The notes beneath the pieces are model-generated. The model did no database searches and was not told the origin of the DNA. It worked only from the letters and a program-made list of their open reading frames with translations. A program made the translations under genes and the position numbers. Shown here in pieces: positions 63,040-64,000 of a stretch of DNA of 64,000 bases (within the stretch, counting starts at the first letter, position 1; the number at the start of each line of letters is the position of its first letter). The DNA comes from Thunnus maccoyii. Its lineage: Eukaryota; Chordata; Actinopteri; Scombriformes; Scombridae. Where the stretch lies: positions 372,001-436,000 of the forward strand of contig NC_056554.1 of NCBI RefSeq assembly GCF_910596095.1, given 5' to 3'.

Positions 63040-64000
63040 TCTACGTTTTTTTATTGAAATAACATAATAATAACAACTCAGATAACTACACAACACAAAG
63101 ACAATGATTAATTTTGTGTGATTTGTATGATGTGAGAATGGGTTGGCCATGCATGCAACATTACAGGCCAGCGCACACACCGGGCAGAGGAGATGAGACA
63201 TAGCTTCCTCCTCAGACCTGTGAGGAGGAGGGAAGAAACCCTCCAAGCATATCACCTTTGACCTGAAAGAGCTAGTGATGCTTTTAGGCGTAAAAGCGGG
63301 GTTTGGAACACAAAATAGCTGAACTGCCATCTCCCTGGATCCTGAGGCATGACGGAGCCACAGAGAGAGCAGATAAATCACTAACTCTTTTTGCAGATGT
63401 CAGAGTCAAAAGCAGAACTGTTTTGGCTGTTTAGGCTGACAGGAACATAAGTGCAACCTGATCCAAATGTTCAAAGGGCTGACAGGAACATAAGTGCAAC
63501 CTGATCCAAATGTTCAAAGGGGGCTTTAGCCAGTGTGCGTAAAACCCGCGCTAAATCCCACTGAGGAGCCACCAAGCATAACACTGGCCAGTTTCTCTGT
63601 ATGCCCCTCAGGAAGCATTTCAGCAGAGGGTGGCTAAACACAAATCTGTCATCAAAACCCTTGTGACTGGATGAGATAACAGCAGCGCAAGTTTTAACAG
63701 TGCTGATGGTCAAATTCCTGTTGAAGGAATGAAATCACGAAAGGCAGGGAACATGTAGTGGGGTCCAACTCCTCTCTACACACCAACACTGGAAAGCTGT
63801 CCATTTGGCTGTATAAGATGTACTGGTAGACGTGGCCCTTGCTCCCTGAATACTACAAACAACATCTTGAGAGAGCCCCATTCTCTATGCGGTCCCATTC
63901 AGCGGCCAGCCCCACAAACACTGGTATATTATCGGGTAATTCCTGATCAGCATCCTGGGCCACAGCCAATGCACAAACATGTCCACTTCCAGCGGAGGAT
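63040..64000 (-). pseudogene. DIRS-like tyrosine-recombinase retrotransposon, runs off the edge
   Basis: The minus strand 63713-63471 reads TISTVKTCAAVISSSHKGFD, DRFVFSHPLLKCFLRGIQRN, QWDLARVLRTLAKAPFEHLD, the N-terminal part of DIRS1-type tyrosine recombinases. Then 63381 down gives VPNPAFTPKSITSSFRSKV and EGFFPPPHRSEEEAMSHLLC. A block holding the first catalytic Arg region (usually AKRVSDL) should lie between, but a 43-bp duplication has broken the frame. The RT and RNase H parts would lie beyond 64000. Confidence 0.75.
63435..63520. repeat. Exact 43-bp tandem duplication in the DIRS-like recombinase
   Basis: 63435-63477 and 63478-63520 are identical (both start GCTGACAGGAACATAAGTGC). As 43 is not a multiple of three, the frame shifts. 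Confidence 0.95.

Overview
The window looks like nuclear DNA of a teleost fish. It is AT-rich and microsatellite-rich, its genes have GT/AG introns, and it is full of decayed fish-type transposons: Tc1, hAT, Tigger, L2-like LINE, L1-type ORF1, Penelope-like and DIRS-like. Two host genes can be supported, both on the + strand. The first is AP1S1 (sigma-1A subunit of the AP-1 clathrin adaptor), with five coding exons between 3511 and 23483. The second is VGF (neurosecretory granin-family precursor), with a non-coding first exon near 32170-32428 and its whole coding region in one exon at 35529-37727. AP1S1 and VGF are also neighbours in this order and orientation in mammals, so the pairing is conserved synteny.

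Layout. 1-3300: upstream DNA with a short interstitial telomere-like repeat, a TIR element and a (TA/CA) microsatellite. 3300-3513: AP1S1 promoter and first exon, which codes only for the initiator Met. 3514-23435: AP1S1 introns, which are densely colonised; intron 4 holds a 5-kb stack of nested transposons. 23484 to about 29430: AP1S1 3'UTR or downstream DNA, with a 68-bp pure (TG) tract and three TIR elements. 29430-31900: unique-looking intergenic DNA. 31900-38160: VGF with a CRE and TATA promoter, a 5'UTR uORF, an intron containing two inverted RE1/NRSE (REST) motifs, the coding exon and a poly(A) signal. 38160-64000: a gene-free transposon field, including a 2.3-kb element with roughly 400-bp inverted repeats nested in another palindromic element, several copies of one L2-like LINE, a Penelope GIY-YIG remnant, and a DIRS-like tyrosine recombinase running off the right edge.

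The two genes touch different steps of secretory-pathway biology: AP-1 sorts cargo at the trans-Golgi network and endosomes, and VGF is a dense-core-granule cargo and peptide precursor. No operon-like link exists or is implied. The regulatory signals most worth testing are the inverted RE1 pair in VGF intron 1, the VGF CRE, and a (TG)12 tract ten bases upstream of the AP1S1 exon 3 acceptor. No tRNA, rRNA, CRISPR or intact autonomous transposon was found. Coordinates of decayed repeats are approximate, and family names rest on recognition of motifs, not on database searches.
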